DNA of 64,000 nt from Spiroplasma chinense (GTDB lineage Bacteria > Bacillota_I > Bacilli_A > Mycoplasmatales > Mycoplasmataceae), in contig NZ_CP043026.1 in the NCBI RefSeq assembly GCF_008086545.1, positions 248,001 to 312,000 on the forward strand. Reading direction: 5' to 3'. The notes beneath the pieces were generated by a model, which saw nothing but the letters and a program-made list of their open reading frames with translations, was not told the origin of the DNA and ran no database searches. Positions 40,175 through 52,589 of this stretch are shown piece after piece. The position numbers were made by a program, and so were the translations under genes. The stretch's first letter is position 1, and each line of letters begins with the position of its first letter.

Positions 40175-40822
40175 ATGTCAAAAAGTTTAGAATTATTAAA
40201 AGAAAGAAGATCAGCTAAAAGATTTGTTAGTGACTTCGAAGTAAGTGATGCACAAATTACAGAAATCTTAGAATCTGCAAGATTTGCACCATCATCATTT
40301 GGAATGGAACCATTTAAATTAGCTTACATTTCAAATAAAGATATTAGAAATGAATTATTAGAACCATGATGAAACCAACCAGGAGTAAATACTGCATCTG
40401 GATTATTGGTTTGAATGACACCATTAGAAGAAACAATCGAAAAAGAAATTATTCCTTCACAAAATGAAAGAAACATTCCTGAAGAATTTAAAGATATTCG
40501 TGAACAAATGACTGGTGGATTACACGCAGCATTAGCAGCACACGGAATTTCACACGATGAATGAGCATCAAGAGGAGCTTACATTTCATTAGGTACTGTT
40601 TTAGGAACAGCACAAGAATTAGGAATCGATTTATGTCCATCAGAAGGATTTGATCCTAAAGCTGTTGGTGAAGTTTTAGCAAAACACGATATTATGGATA
40701 ACAAAAAATGAAAAGTTGCTGTTGGAGCATTTGTTGGTAAAGTTGATACTAACCAAGATTTCCACCACTTCTTCTCAAAAACAAGAAAGCCAGCTGACGA
40801 ATCATACAAAATCGTTAAATAG
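40175..40822 (+). CDS. Nitroreductase family protein (NAD(P)H-dependent flavoprotein)
   Basis: A 215-residue FMN-binding oxidoreductase of the nitroreductase fold. The N-terminal motif is LLKERRSAKRFVSDFEVSDA with Arg residues that contact the FMN phosphate. SARFAPSSFGMEPFKLAYIS and the C-terminal GTAQELGIDLCPSEGFDPKA, GEVLAKHDI are also typical of NfsB/YfkO-like members. It reduces quinones or nitro compounds with NAD(P)H in the cytoplasm. The strong AAGGAGGA ribosome site and regular codon choice suggest high expression. A structured leader of about 200 bases precedes it. TGA Trp occurs several times. It is followed by a terminator. Confidence 0.92.
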
Positions 40823-40830
40823 TTATAAAA

Positions 40831-40862
40831 AATCAAAAAACACAAAGTTTTTTGATTTTTTT
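40831..40862 (+). terminator. Terminator of the nitroreductase gene
   Basis: AATCAAAAAAC-ACAAA-GTTTTTTGATT followed by T residues. Confidence 0.8.
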
Positions 40863-40881
40863 TGTCTATTTTGGATAAAAA

Positions 40882-40944
40882 TTTTTCTAAAACTTAAAAA
40901 TTGTTTGATTGCTTTTTTCTTATTTATTTGTAAACTCTTAATAT
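40882..40944 (+). promoter_or_regulatory. Conserved upstream region of surface module copy 1
   Basis: About 60 bases here (CTAAAACTTAAAAATTGTTT, then GATTGCTTTTTTCT, then TTTGTAAACTC.TAAT) recur with few changes at 52657-52716, in front of the second copy of the same four-gene module. Both end in a TAAT-containing -10-like box about 40-50 bases before the first gene. This is the shared promoter region of the duplicated module. Confidence 0.6.
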
Positions 40945-40991
40945 CAAGTAAGAATGAAGAAAAGAAGAAAAGAAGGAAAGAGGTTAGTTGT

Positions 40992-41699
40992 ATGAAAGCT
41001 GTTAAATACAGAAGATTAAAAATTAGAACATTTTTAGCTGTTATTTTTTTAACATTGTCGATTTTCATTGCAACTAAAAAATCTGAATTAAGTAGCGAAG
41101 GGCATTTTTCAAAAATTATTCCCATGTTTTTCTATGTTTTTAAAAACTCAATTGCTCTAGCTATAATGTTAGCATTTGCCGCCTTAACAATACGTGTCGT
41201 AGTTCTATTTTTTACAAAAAATAAATTAAATTTTAGATCAATTCAAAGAAATAAGAGCATTGTAATAAACTTATTCTTGATTTTTACTATACTTTTTATA
41301 TTTTCAAAAGGTCTTTCAGAAAACTTTACAAAAATGTTTGCTTTAGTAATTTCAAGCAATGTATATGAACAATTATACGTTTTTGAAATTACTATGTTAG
41401 CTATTTGTTTGGTTTTGTCTATAATATCTATTATTTTGTTAAAAAGAATATCTGGAGACAAAATTGTTTTTAATCAAGAAATAATAATAGATCAATTTCT
41501 AGCCGAAATTGATGCATTACATAAAAATTATGTTGGAATTGAATTTGAATTAAGAGAAAATGAAGAAGTTTTTGAGAACAAAGTTAAACTATTTATTTCA
41601 AAAACTAATAAACAAAGAATCATGATACATTCTGTCAAAGAAAGTGATGAATTAGCAGTAGATAAAAAGGCAAAAATGCCACCAACTTTTCTTTTTTAA
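40992..41699 (+). CDS. Four-helix membrane protein, surface module copy 1
   Basis: A 235-residue protein with four predicted membrane helices: FLAVIFLTLSIFIATKK, FYVFKNSIALAIMLAFAALT, NLFLIFTILFIFSKGLS and ITMLAICLVLSIISIILLK. A cytoplasmic C-terminal domain ends in VDKKAKMPPTFLF. It contains no Trp. It is a paralogue of the gene at 52747 (shared KNSIALAI/KNSFILIS, VYEQLYVFEI/LYEKLYIFEI, FISKTNKQ, DKKAKMPP). It is the first gene of a four-gene transcript of about 9.6 kb. Function unknown; it may help assemble or anchor the surface proteins that follow. Confidence 0.75.
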   Translation: MKAVKYRRLKIRTFLAVIFLTLSIFIATKKSELSSEGHFSKIIPMFFYVFKNSIALAIMLAFAALTIRVVVLFFTKNKLNFRSIQRNKSIVINLFLIFTILFIFSKGLSENFTKMFALVISSNVYEQLYVFEITMLAICLVLSIISIILLKRISGDKIVFNQEIIIDQFLAEIDALHKNYVGIEFELRENEEVFENKVKLFISKTNKQRIMIHSVKESDELAVDKKAKMPPTFLF

Positions 41700-41729
41700 T
41701 ATAAAAAAAAGAAAGGAATTAGAAAAAAA

Positions 41730-43886
41730 ATGATAAAATCAAAAACACTTATTATGCTTGCGGGAGTAGGTAGTCTTTCTGCCGCCGCTGTGATACCTGT
41801 TGTTGTTCTATCAAATAACTTTTCAGATACTTTTAAAAAAGCAAATGATGGAAGTGATGCAACAAGAGTTCCAGATGCTTCATTAGATGAAAGTTTAAAA
41901 GATTCAAACCAAGGGTTTGAAGCAATATCTGTATTAGGAATTAAATCTGAATTAGATTCAGTAGACAACTTAAGTGAACAGTCAATGAAAGAAAGACTTT
42001 ACGCAGCAAATAAAAAATTAGTAGGAAAAGAAATTTATATTAAAGGAATTACATTAAAAAAAGTAAAATTTACAGTAGAAAATTATTCAGGAACAGCTGA
42101 GGTTAGTTACAAAATTACAGACCTTAACAGTTTAATTAAAGAAAAAGAATTAGGAAAAATTAAAGATGTTAGATCGACATCAATTATTGAAAAAATTAAA
42201 GAAATAAATCCATTATTATCAGGAGTGAGTTTTGAAGACGAACTTAGCTTCGATATAGTTTCTCTTGATAAAATATTGGTTACATTAAATGTTGGAGAAG
42301 GAAACACTAGATCTGCAAAAGACTATTCACAATCATTAACATTAGATTATAAATGTACTTCAATTGAAGGTTTATTTTCAGAAAATGATTTAGGAGAAGT
42401 TGTAGATCTTAGAGAAGCAAATATTTCAAATAAAGTTAAGGCTGCAAATAATCATTTAGCATTTGCATCAGAAAAAGAATATGAATTCAAATTTGTTGAT
42501 GCAGCAGCTCAAAGTCCAAATGGTGTAAAAGTTAACTTATACTACAATGGTCAATTACAAAAATTTGATGATGCTAGTTTCTTAAACATTACATATAATG
42601 TAAGTTCAATTGAAACTATTATTACAAACCTAAATTTAGGTGAAATTAACAGTATTTCATCAGAGGATATTTTAAACAAAGTAATTAGTTTAAACCCAAT
42701 TTTTGGTAATTACAATGCACTAAAAAATACAACTGTTAAATCAATTGGTTTAAATAGTGCAGTTATTTCAAACACAAACTTAAAAAGCCAAGTTACAGTA
42801 AATTATGTTATTAAAAATTTATCAGGATTATTACTATCAACTGATATTTCTGATGTAGAAAACTACAACAGTAGTAGTTCTACTGAAAGAGATAACGCAT
42901 TAATTAAGTTGATAAAAACTGCAAATCCAATTTTAAATGATTTAAGTTCATCATCAATGAATATTTCTTCAGTTAAATTAAATTCAAGTTTTGGATTAAC
43001 AGATGAATATATTTCAGGAAATAGTTTTGTTTTAAGTATAAGCGGATACAACGGAACTCTTTCATATACATTTAAAATTAAAAGAATTAACATTGAAAAA
43101 TTCTTAAAAGTAACAGACTTAGGAAGTATTTATTGAATTAATTCAAGTGAAATTATTCAAAAAATTAAAGATAGAAATGGAGCTGACTTTAATCAAGATG
43201 AAATGGTTTTCTCAACTCCAAATTATACTGGTTTACAAGTTACTGCAAAAACAGGATCATATAATTACTATGGAGTTGTAAACATTAAATACACAACCAC
43301 ATTCAAAAAAACAACAGGATTCAATTTAAATGCTGCAACTAATGGTACAATTTCAAGTGATACATTTACTGCAGACCAAGGTGTTTACGGTAATGGGCTA
43401 TGAGGAAGTCACGTTACAACTTCATCATCATCTTCAGTAGAAATGAAATATGCAATTCCTGATGGATATACAAAAGCTTCAGCTGCATATAGTAAATTTA
43501 AATTTAATGCAGTTGTAAAAGCAACTAGTTTACAAGCTGGAAAAACAGTATCAGCTTCAACTTTAAATAGCAACCAAACTTCAAGAGAGATTTCTGTTAA
43601 CCTATCAAGTATTTCAACTAGTTACTCTGGTCAAACAAGTTTTGGGCAACAATCATACAGTCTAACTTTCAGAACAAGAAACTGAACTGGAGCATACTGT
43701 ACTGGTGGAGACAAATCTTGAGGGTACTCAACAAACATTAATTATCAAATAGCAAGAGAAACAACTGGTGGAGTAGATTACATTAAGATTAAATTCTTAT
43801 TAAGTTCATCAATGGAAACTTATTCAACATGTGATAATGTTCTAGCAGATTACCAAGTATATTTAAATTCAGTAGATATTAGTTAG
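41730..43886 (+). CDS. Repeat-rich surface protein, module copy 1
   Basis: A 718-residue protein with an N-terminal signal or membrane anchor (LIMLAGVGSLSAAAVIPVVV) but no lipobox cysteine. The rest is built from about six tandem units of 70-90 residues. Each has the pattern LG-x-I-x-x-(I/L)-x4-I-x-x-K(I/V)-x3-NP, for example near residues 68, 140, 220, 303, 373 and 464, followed by beta strands. This recalls the lipoprotein-associated repeat domains of mycoplasmas. The C-terminal part is Ser/Thr-rich with two Cys and several TGA Trp. The permease gene begins two bases after its stop. It is probably a cell-surface or periplasm-like ligand-binding or adhesion protein. Confidence 0.78.
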
Positions 43887-43887
43887 T

Positions 43888-46800
43888 ATGAAAAGTTTAG
43901 ATAATAACAATGAATTAAATAAAGATAAAAAAATTAAAGTTGAGAAAATAAAAAAAGAAAAAGTATCAAAAGATAAGCCAGAGAAATTTAAATATAAAAG
44001 ACTGATCTTGAAATCAGGATTTAAAAACGCAGTAAGAAATATATTCCAGTTATTTGGTTTAGCAATTTTAGTAGCTACAACATTTATGATTTCAATGAGT
44101 GTTGTAATTACAAATGGTAGAGTAAACAATAATTATAAAAATATATTAACAACATCTGTACAACATGACTTTATAGTTGATGTAAGCAATTCACCAAGGG
44201 TTTCTTTTCAAGAAGATCAATGAATTGGTGGAGAAAATATTGACGAATTCAGTAACCAAGACTTATTTGAACAATACCTAATGAATGTTTTGTCAAGAAA
44301 AGGTATTAACAAAGATAATTCCGGACAAGTTACAGGTAACGATTATTTTGATTGAAGTAGAACAGAGACAAGAAATTTCTACGGTTTACAAAATAATCAG
44401 ACAGATTTAAATGTCAAAGTTATAACAAAAACATCTTTAGTTGATGAATCTAAAGATGTTTCAAAAACAGGACAACCTCCTGTAGATAAATTGGTTCTAG
44501 AAAACAATCAAACTGAAAACATTTTTTCAGAAGATAAAGATATTTCTAGAAGACAAGTTGTTATGCAAAGTAATTTTGCCAGCAAAAACAATATTAAAAT
44601 AGGAGATATAGTTAGGCTAACACCAGATAATTATGGAAGTGAACTCTTAGTAAAAAAAGATGTAACTGACATTGAATTTGGTGGTGAAGTTAGCATAACT
44701 GATGAAACTGTTGGAATTGATAGTACCATTTATAAAGACCAGAACTGATTTCAAGTTATTGGATACGGTACATCTGCAGACTTTATATATCCAACTATTG
44801 GAACACAAAGTATAATTCCATCAAGTAAAACTGACATGACAGCTTATGTTGACCCTGCAGTTTTTGGATTGACTGAACAAAGAGTTAACCCAAAAGAAGG
44901 TAGTCAAATTATTCTTTACAGTTATGATCTAGCTTCATCTAAATTAAGTGTTCAATCTGAAAACGATAGAGAAATTTACTTTTCAGGTAAATTTATAAAT
45001 GATCCCGAAGATGTAGAAGGATATTTAGAAGCATTTAATAATGAATGAATTAGATATGGTCATGTTAGTTCAAGTAAAGTTAAATTATTTTATAAATTAA
45101 ATGACCCAGGATACAAATGATCAATTAGAACATCTGCTTATAGCAAAGTTATTTTATCTTATTGATTAATGTCGGCTTTCATTATTGTTTTAATAACAAT
45201 AATATGTATATTTTCAGTAACATTGATTGTTAAAAAACAATTTGATGATGCAAAAAGTAAATTGGGAACATTTAAAGCAATGGGGTATTCAAATAGAGAA
45301 TTGTTAGTATACTTTGTAGCAACGCCTTTCCTAATTGCTGGAGTTGGTGCTTTAATGGGTTACATTATTATGATGGCAGCTCAAAATGCTTTAGTTGCAG
45401 TATTCTTAAATTACTTTAGTTTACAAAGTACAACTGTCCATTCATTTTGATGACAAGCTATACTTATAATTCTTGCAATTATAGGAGTGCTTGTAGCAAC
45501 AACACTTACAATTGGATATTCAGTTATAGAACAAAATGCATTATATCTATTAAGCGGAAACGCTTCTAGAAAAAGCAGTAGACTTGGTATGTGAGTTAAA
45601 GTCTTATTTAGAAAAGCACGACCAAGTATTAAATTACATGCAGCACTTACAATAGGTTCTATGCCAAAAATTATAGGTACAAGTTTTACATTATTAATTT
45701 CAACTTTCTTAATTTCTATAAGTTTAATAACACCAGATATTTTGAGAAAAAATAGTAGTGCAACTTTTGCAGGATTAAATTATTCAGGAACTGTAGAATA
45801 TAACGAACCAGTTCTAAATAACCCTGCAACCTTCTTTAAAACTTATAATCCAAATAAGGATAATGATTGAAAATACAAATCAACTAATTTAGTTACAGAA
45901 ATTAATGATGCAACAAACAACCCAACTCAATATGAAACAGCCTATCCGATTGTTTCAAATGGAGATGGAACTTATAAGTATGATACAAAAAAAATAATCA
46001 AAGATTTGATGAATGGCGACATAAGTCAGAATTATTGATCATACAATATACCTACTAATGTAGATAAAGACCCAACAGCATATTATGAATATGCAAAAGT
46101 AAACTATTCAAACTGAAAAAATCTATCTCTTCAATATCTTGAAGCTTTAGATTCTATAAATACAGATATTGATTATAGTGATGGTCAAATACCATTTACA
46201 GCAATTACTTCATTAACAAAACAATGAACGGATTATAAATACTTGATTGATGATATTGAATCAACAGCTATTTCTCTAAGTTCATCTGCTAATGGAGGAA
46301 ATCTTTACGAAAATTCTTTACGTAAAATTGCTTTAAGTTTACAAAACTTTTACAAAAAATACCATAGTGGTATACCAGTTAAAATTAACAGTTCTTATTT
46401 AAGTGGTTCAAAATTAAATAGTGAAGCTGTTAGTGCAATTGATTTTGATAAACAATTAATTGATTCATCAACAAACCAAATTTATGACACATATAAAGTT
46501 AGAACACCACTTAAATTAGCAACAAAAGCTAATCCATTATTCTATGGTTTGAGTGGATCAAACGAATCAACTTCAAGTGACGAAACTTGAAGAGCTACTG
46601 TATCAAGTTTTGCAAAAGATTTAAATGTAAAAGAAAATTCTTTACAATTTAAAAAAGAAAAAATGGAATCAGTTGATGTAAATGATAAAAGTTTAAAAAC
46701 TGATGATTTAATTAAATTTAATACTTATTTAATTACATGATACTGAATAAACTTTGAAGGAAAAATTGGAACTATGTTATTAGAAGCCAATTACCAAAAT

Positions 46801-48498
46801 TCAAATAACGTTGTTCAAAAAAGTATTATCCAAAAAATTGAAAATGGTGAAAATTACAATATTACAACCGGAGTAGTGCCATATGATTTAGAAAAAGAAG
46901 AGTTAGGAACTCTTATTAATGGGATTTATAAAACTTCTCAAAACAGTCAAAAAATTAAAATTTATGGTATCGATGAAGATACCAGAGCAGTTGATTTAAA
47001 AGATACAGCTGGAAATAACTTAACACCTAACTTGTTTGCGACTTTGGCAGATGACTATAAAGATTACACACCAATTGTTGTTAATCAAACTGTTGCAAAA
47101 AAATTAAACGTTGGATTTAAAGACGTTATTGACATTGATGTAATTAAAAAAGCTTTATTAGATAACGATAATAAAACTTTGAAATTAGATGATGTTCAAA
47201 TGGGAGTTAAATCAGCTTACAAATATGATGGAGAGTCTACAACTAACGATATTATTTCAGAAGCTAAAAAGAATTATTATGCTTACAACTCAAATAATAA
47301 AGGTTGAAACTCAACTTCAACATTTGATACAGCTAAAATTAACGGCTATAAAGTAGCTTCAAGTTCTGTAGGAGATCTTGGAACTAATACAGAAATTTTA
47401 AATGCAGTAAATAGCTCAAAAGTTAAAGTTGAAAATTTATCAGAGTCTAAAAAATTTATAGTAGTTGGAGTAAGTGATAACTATGGTGAATCAAAAGCTT
47501 GAATTTCAAATGAAAATGCAAATGATGTATTGGGTTATAAAGAAGTTAAGAAATATTTCTTTAACAAATTCTTTATTAATGAATGAAAATCAAGCCCGGG
47601 ACTTAAAAATTTCTATGATGTAACAATTATGGAAGATGTTACAAAAGCTCAATGAGAGAACTTTATTAATTTATGGGAATTAAAAATTGCCAATTGAGAA
47701 GATGGAGATTATTCAGATTCCCCACCTGGAGTAAATAATCCTTATGATGACTTTGTTCAATCATATTTAAATATTTCTGATGAAGCAACCGCTGCGAAAC
47801 GAAGTGTTAGAAATTCTGCAAATTATTTATTTAAAATGTTTAATAACTTGTATCCAACATTTAACTATAAATTTTTATTAGATGATGAATATGATGATCA
47901 ACAAAGTGTATCTCCAAAAACTCAAGCTTATGGAGATTACAGCGCAAACGGAATGGTTGGGTCAAGTAGTATAAGTACAGATTCAACTGGACTTTCAACT
48001 ATTGAATACACACAAGGTCATGAACAATCAGGTATTGCAAATAACTATTTAATGTCTGATAGACACAAGTTGTTAAAAAACATTGAAGATTTAACTACCT
48101 TATTAATTTATGTCATCATGTTTGTAGCACTTATTATTTCGATAATTATTATTGTTATTACAACTTCGTTAATTATTGAAGAAAATTCACAGTTTATAGC
48201 AACAATGAAAATTCTTGGATATTCAAATGCCTATGTAATGATGCAAGTTTCAGGAATTTACCTAATGCCAATATTGATTATGTTTGGTGTAGGGTTTGTT
48301 TTAGGAAACTTGATGTTATCGAAAGTGACAACATATATTTCAAAAAATTATGCATTTGTTATACCATTTAACTTTGGAATTTATGTTCCATTTGCAGTTC
48401 TTGGTATATTGTTATTAATTTATGTATCAACAATAACAATAACTTATAAACGATTCTCAAGAATCAAACCAACAGACTCACTACAAATTAGTAGTTAG
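43888..48498 (+). CDS. Giant FtsX-type ABC transporter permease, module copy 1
   Basis: 1536 residues with a duplicated FtsX layout. A membrane helix at about 52-75 is followed by an ectodomain to about 425, then three helices with the FtsX-domain pattern (LGTFKAMGYSNRELLVYFVA) at about 428-555. A helix near 592-615 precedes a second, very large ectodomain of about 780 residues. A final FtsX domain at about 1402-1530 contains ATMKILGYSNAYVMMQVSGI. It ends KPTDSLQISS. No ATPase gene is in the module, so a shared ABC ATPase encoded elsewhere would be needed. The role is probably lipoprotein or surface-protein handling, or mechanotransmission as in MacB/FtsX families. TGA Trp codons are numerous. 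It starts two bases after the surface protein gene. Confidence 0.85.
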
Positions 48499-48509
48499 AA
48501 GGAGGAGTA

Positions 48510-50588
48510 ATGAAAAAATTAATTTCTATGTTATCATCGCTTTCTCTAATCACATTTTCAACCCTTTCGGTTGTGAGTTGTGCAGGAGATTATAACTATG
48601 ATTCTTTATTTGTCGAAAAAGATAAAGGAAATAAAGGAGAATATGTTGATGATTCAACAGTAAAAGTAGTAAACAAATTAGAAAAATTAACATCAAAACA
48701 AATGGCTGCAAATGTAAATTTGGGTAGAGCAGCACATGGAACAGATTGAGGGGATTTGGATAGTTCAGAAAAAGCAGATATTCAAAACCAAGTTAAAAAT
48801 TTCATTTCTGAACAAATCGAAATGGATACAAGTAAATTTGAATTAGAAATGGATACAAGTGCAACTTTCACAATACCAAAGTTAATTGGTATGGAAGGGC
48901 AAAGTATCACCCAGGAAGCTAAAGTAACAACAGGAAATGCAGGTATTAGTCTTAAGTATAGAAGTAAAACAATATATGAAGGAAATATTGCATGATCAAT
49001 TCCTGAATTTGATATTATAAAAGACATTGCAAATATTTTGAACTCAAATAGTGGTTTAAATTCAATTTACGATATCAAACAAATTGATATTCCTTTAGGT
49101 ACTTTTGATTTTTCAGGAGTTTCTATAACACTTACAATGGGAACAATAACAAACTTTATAGGTTTAGTAAATACAATGCTAAATTCTTCGTTATTGGGAG
49201 ACGTTGGGGTTGGTGTTAATAATCTTATGAAAATGGATCTTAAAGGATTGGCAGCAGCTCAACCTGGAAGTCCAGTTTATGATAAGTTTGACTCTGATTT
49301 TAGAAACAATTTAAAAATGATTTTTACAGGTTTAGAGTCTTTATTGACAAGTTTTGGTATGTCGCCAATTATTACTTTACCTTCAATGGGTGAAGGTAAA
49401 GAACCTATAGAATTAAAAATATCTGAACTATTAGACTTCAATATTTTAGATTTAGTTGACTTCAATGTTTCAGATATGAATACTGAAATGGATTCTAATG
49501 GGGCTCACATAACAATTAAAGCAGAAATGCTATCTAGAGGTAAAGAAAATACTTTAAGATTAATTGATATTTTAAGTAATGTTGCACCAAATGTTGTACA
49601 TTTGGTCTCAAAATTTTTAAATCCAGATACTTATAACCCAGATTTAGGTGGTAGTGGAAATATTCTGTTTTTACTACTACAAGATCTAATTACAGAAATG
49701 TCTCCAGAATTGGAAACTATTAATAATAAAAATAACGATGATAATGCAAGTGCTGGAGCAGCTAGAAGTGGGCTTGATTCCCTGTTATTCAATTTCTTGT
49801 TAGGATATAATAAAGTAAATAGAACAAGAGAAAAAGCTAATCTATATTTCTATATTGATCTAACTGCTTTTAAAGATATATCACTCGGGACTGCTACTAT
49901 TAAATTACTTCACTATAATTTAGAAGAATTGTTGAATTTAATTACACTTAGACCTGGAGAAATTGTTATGAAAATAATAAACAAACTCTTTGATTTAGAA
50001 GGTGAAAGTTATCTTGATTTAAATAAACCATTTATTTCAGGAGAAGATAACATGCAATTTGTTGATGGTAACTTAATTTCTGACACAGCATTTGCAAATC
50101 TTGTGGATGGTGCAGAATACACTACAACAGGCGTAGTACCAGAAGATGCAGTTAAATCTTATTTAGAAGCTTATCGTGATAGTTTTAGAAATCAAATAAT
50201 CACTCAAATTAATGATCAAATTAATGCGATGATACCAACACTTTCATTGCAAGATATAATTAATTTAAATCCAAACCTAATGCTTCAACAATTAGGTATT
50301 GTGCCAGAAAACTTACAAACAGCTGAAGTTAAAATTACAAAAGCTCACTTTGTATTCGAGTTCTGAAATGATGATGCAAAAGAATGAGATAAAATTACAA
50401 AAGGAATTAGTGATAGAACTTTTGCAGTTTACAAAAGTATGAAAGTTCGTTTCTTCGATGTTCAATTCCAAGTGGATTTAGATACTGAAGCTAACGGTAA
50501 ATACACATTACTTACTCGTGATGATTTAACTTACGATATCATATTTGATGTGGCAGATGCCAATAAAATTGGAGAATCAAGTTCTTAA
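48510..50588 (+). CDS. Large lipoprotein, module copy 1 (MOLPALP-like)
   Basis: A 692-residue lipoprotein with signal MKKLISMLSSLSLITFSTLS and lipobox VVSC (Cys24). Notable segments shared with the copy at 60185 are WSIPEFD, LGDVGVGVNNLMKMDLKGLA, NVAPNVV, FLNPDTYNP, DDNASAGAARSGLDSLLFN, FDLEGESYLDLNKPFISGED and LPTLSLQDIINLNPN-like. The layout (large lipoprotein after a giant permease, in multiple copies) matches what I recall of the MOLPALP lipoprotein family of Spiroplasma relatives; that name is from memory. It starts eleven bases after the permease with an AAGGAGGAG site. It probably sits on the outer face of the membrane and works with the permease. Confidence 0.8.
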
Positions 50589-50682
50589 TTTTATAAACTG
50601 ATAACTTTTAATCATATGAAATGTTAATCGTTTTATATGATTTTTTTTGTTAAAATAATAAAGATGAAGGGGGGAAATTTCT

Positions 50683-50736
50683 ATGACATATTTATTTAAA
50701 AGTAGAAACAACTTTTTCTCCCTTAGCCTTAATTAA
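50683..50736 (+). CDS. 17-residue leader peptide upstream of the ECF-S/MFS fusion gene
   Basis: MTYLFKSRNNFFSLSLN, with a very strong GAAGGGGGG ribosome site. Its stop TAA (50734-50736) lies inside the 5' arm of a perfect 13-base hairpin (50726-50738 / 50743-50755). The 3' arm of that hairpin covers the AAGG of the next gene's ribosome site. The arrangement is that of translational attenuation, as in erm and cat leaders: a ribosome stalled in the leader would open the hairpin. The signal causing stalling is unknown. Confidence 0.6.
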   Translation: MTYLFKSRNNFFSLSLN

Positions 50737-50759
50737 ATAAAAGTATTTAATTAAGGAGG
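50726..50759 (+). promoter_or_regulatory. Hairpin sequestering the ribosome binding site of the transporter gene
   Basis: CCTTAATTAAATA pairs perfectly with TATTTAATTAAGG around a four-base loop. The ribosome site AAGGAGG occupies 50753-50759, so part of it is in the stem. The start codon of the transporter is at 50765. Confidence 0.7.
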
Positions 50760-50764
50760 TTACG

Positions 50765-52588
50765 ATGAAAGGAAAGTGCTATAAGTATCAATCTATAGCA
50801 GACATATCAGTTTCATCCCTTTTTTGCGCACTAATAATAACAATTAATTTATTTTTAAAAGGTTTTGCAAGTTTTGATATAGGCTTGTATATTTTAGCAA
50901 TTGCTACAATATTTTTTAAAGTAAACATTTCGTTTGGAATAGCTTTAGGAACTAGTTTTTTAACCCTATTTATAAATGCAGACCCAATCTATTTGATTGC
51001 AAATTGTTTATCTTATATTTTGATGTGAGCTTTTGTGATCCTGTTAAGAAAAGTTTTTTATAAAGTGAATGTTTTGTTTTATATATTCATATTGTTATTT
51101 AGTGTTGTCAAATATATGTTAATGTTTACGTTTTGAACAATAATTTATGATGCTGAAACCGCTGTAGGTTTTTATATTGTGTATTCAGTTGAAATGCACA
51201 TGCTTTTTATTGGTTATTTAATTTTGCCAATTTTGTTAAATGGCAAAATTTATATGATTATGAAAGGTATTAAAAATTTAAACGAGAATTATTTTAATAA
51301 AAAAATAAAAAAAATTATAAATGATGAGGAGAAGGAAATGAAATTTTCAGATAATATAAAACATTATCGAATCCAAATGGCTTCGTTAATGTTTAGTATA
51401 ATGTTTATGGCAGCCTACTTTACGTTTGCACCATACGCTATTGCTGTACAATTAAAAAATGAATATTATGCAGCTCTTATATTTTTAACCCCATTCATAA
51501 TGGTGTTTGCAGCACCAATGTGATTGAAAGTTAAGAAAAAAATTGGAAGTAAACAAGTATTGATAAATAACTGAATAGGTTTATTTATTGGAACAGTATT
51601 GATGTTTACAATGTTTGCAATTAAAAGTGATAACATTCACTTTACAATAATGTTTTTATTAGGACATATTATGTTTTCTATATTTTTTGCAGGAGTTATT
51701 CCTGTAAACATGGAGATGATAAGAAGTTTTATGAATAGAAACAATATGAAGACAAATATTCGTGCATATATGGGTTTTAGTTCACTTCTATTAATTGCGC
51801 CTCTCTATATTTTAAATCACTACAATTTAAATTGAGCAATAGCTGCTATTTTTGGAGTTGTAGGATTAGTAATTATTATCTTGTTAGTAGTTAATCAAAA
51901 TATTTGAGATAAACCAGTTACTTTAGATATAAACACAAAGGCCTTTGCTTCTTTAAAAACTAATAAAAAGTTTTGAGCAAATGTATTTTTACAAAATTAC
52001 TTTTTTGGAGTATCTAAATTCTTTGAATTTGGGCTTGTTTTAATGATGTTTATAAATATAAAAACTAACAAAATGGATATGAATTTAAATAGTTTTTGAA
52101 TTTACATATCTTGTGCATTTCTTGCAAAATACTTGGCACAAGCCTTTGCAAGAATCGTAAAAATAAAAGACGAAAAAATGAGAAGTGCCAATATTTTTGG
52201 AAATACCTTAATATTATTATCAATAGTTTCACTTGCGATATTCTTTTTATTATTAAATGAAAAAGAAATTACTCAAATTGCATATTTTGCAGTTATGATC
52301 GGAGCAAGTTTCTTTATTGGTTTTGGAGGATCTTTAATAGATAAAACAAAAACAAGACTAATAAAATCAATAGTAAAAGACGAAGAATATAGTTTGGCTA
52401 TGATAATTGACCATGTTGCAGGTCATGCAATATTTTCATTGGTAGTGAGTCTTGTGTATTTGATAGTTACTTTAGCTATCACTTTAACACCATTTAACTT
52501 ACTGCTATTTTGAACTAGTGCGTCAGTTGTAACTCTAATAATATTTAGTTTCCAGACAGTTTTATCTAAAAACATAAATACAAAATAA
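50765..52588 (+). CDS. Apparent fusion of an ECF-S-like membrane domain with an MFS-type transporter
   Basis: 607 residues. The first ~165 (SVSSLFCALIITINLFLKGF, YILAIATIFFKVNISFGIAL, later LFIGYLILPILLNGKIYMIM) form about six helices in the style of ECF-transporter substrate-binding components. A charged linker (KKIKKIINDEEKEMKFSDN) follows. The remaining ~400 residues have about twelve helices arranged like a major facilitator, with a central loop (NQNIWDKPVTLDINTKAFAS). TGA encodes most Trp. The gene has a leader peptide and an RBS hairpin, as in inducible efflux genes, so drug export or uptake of a small nutrient are both possible. Domain assignments are from pattern only. A strong terminator follows. 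Confidence 0.65.
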
Positions 52589-52589
52589 A

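Noticed and set aside
41730-43886. CRISPR array or DNA tandem repeat in the repeat protein gene
   Set aside because: The repeats are at the protein level, 70-90 residues and divergent; no short identical DNA repeats with spacers are seen anywhere in the window.
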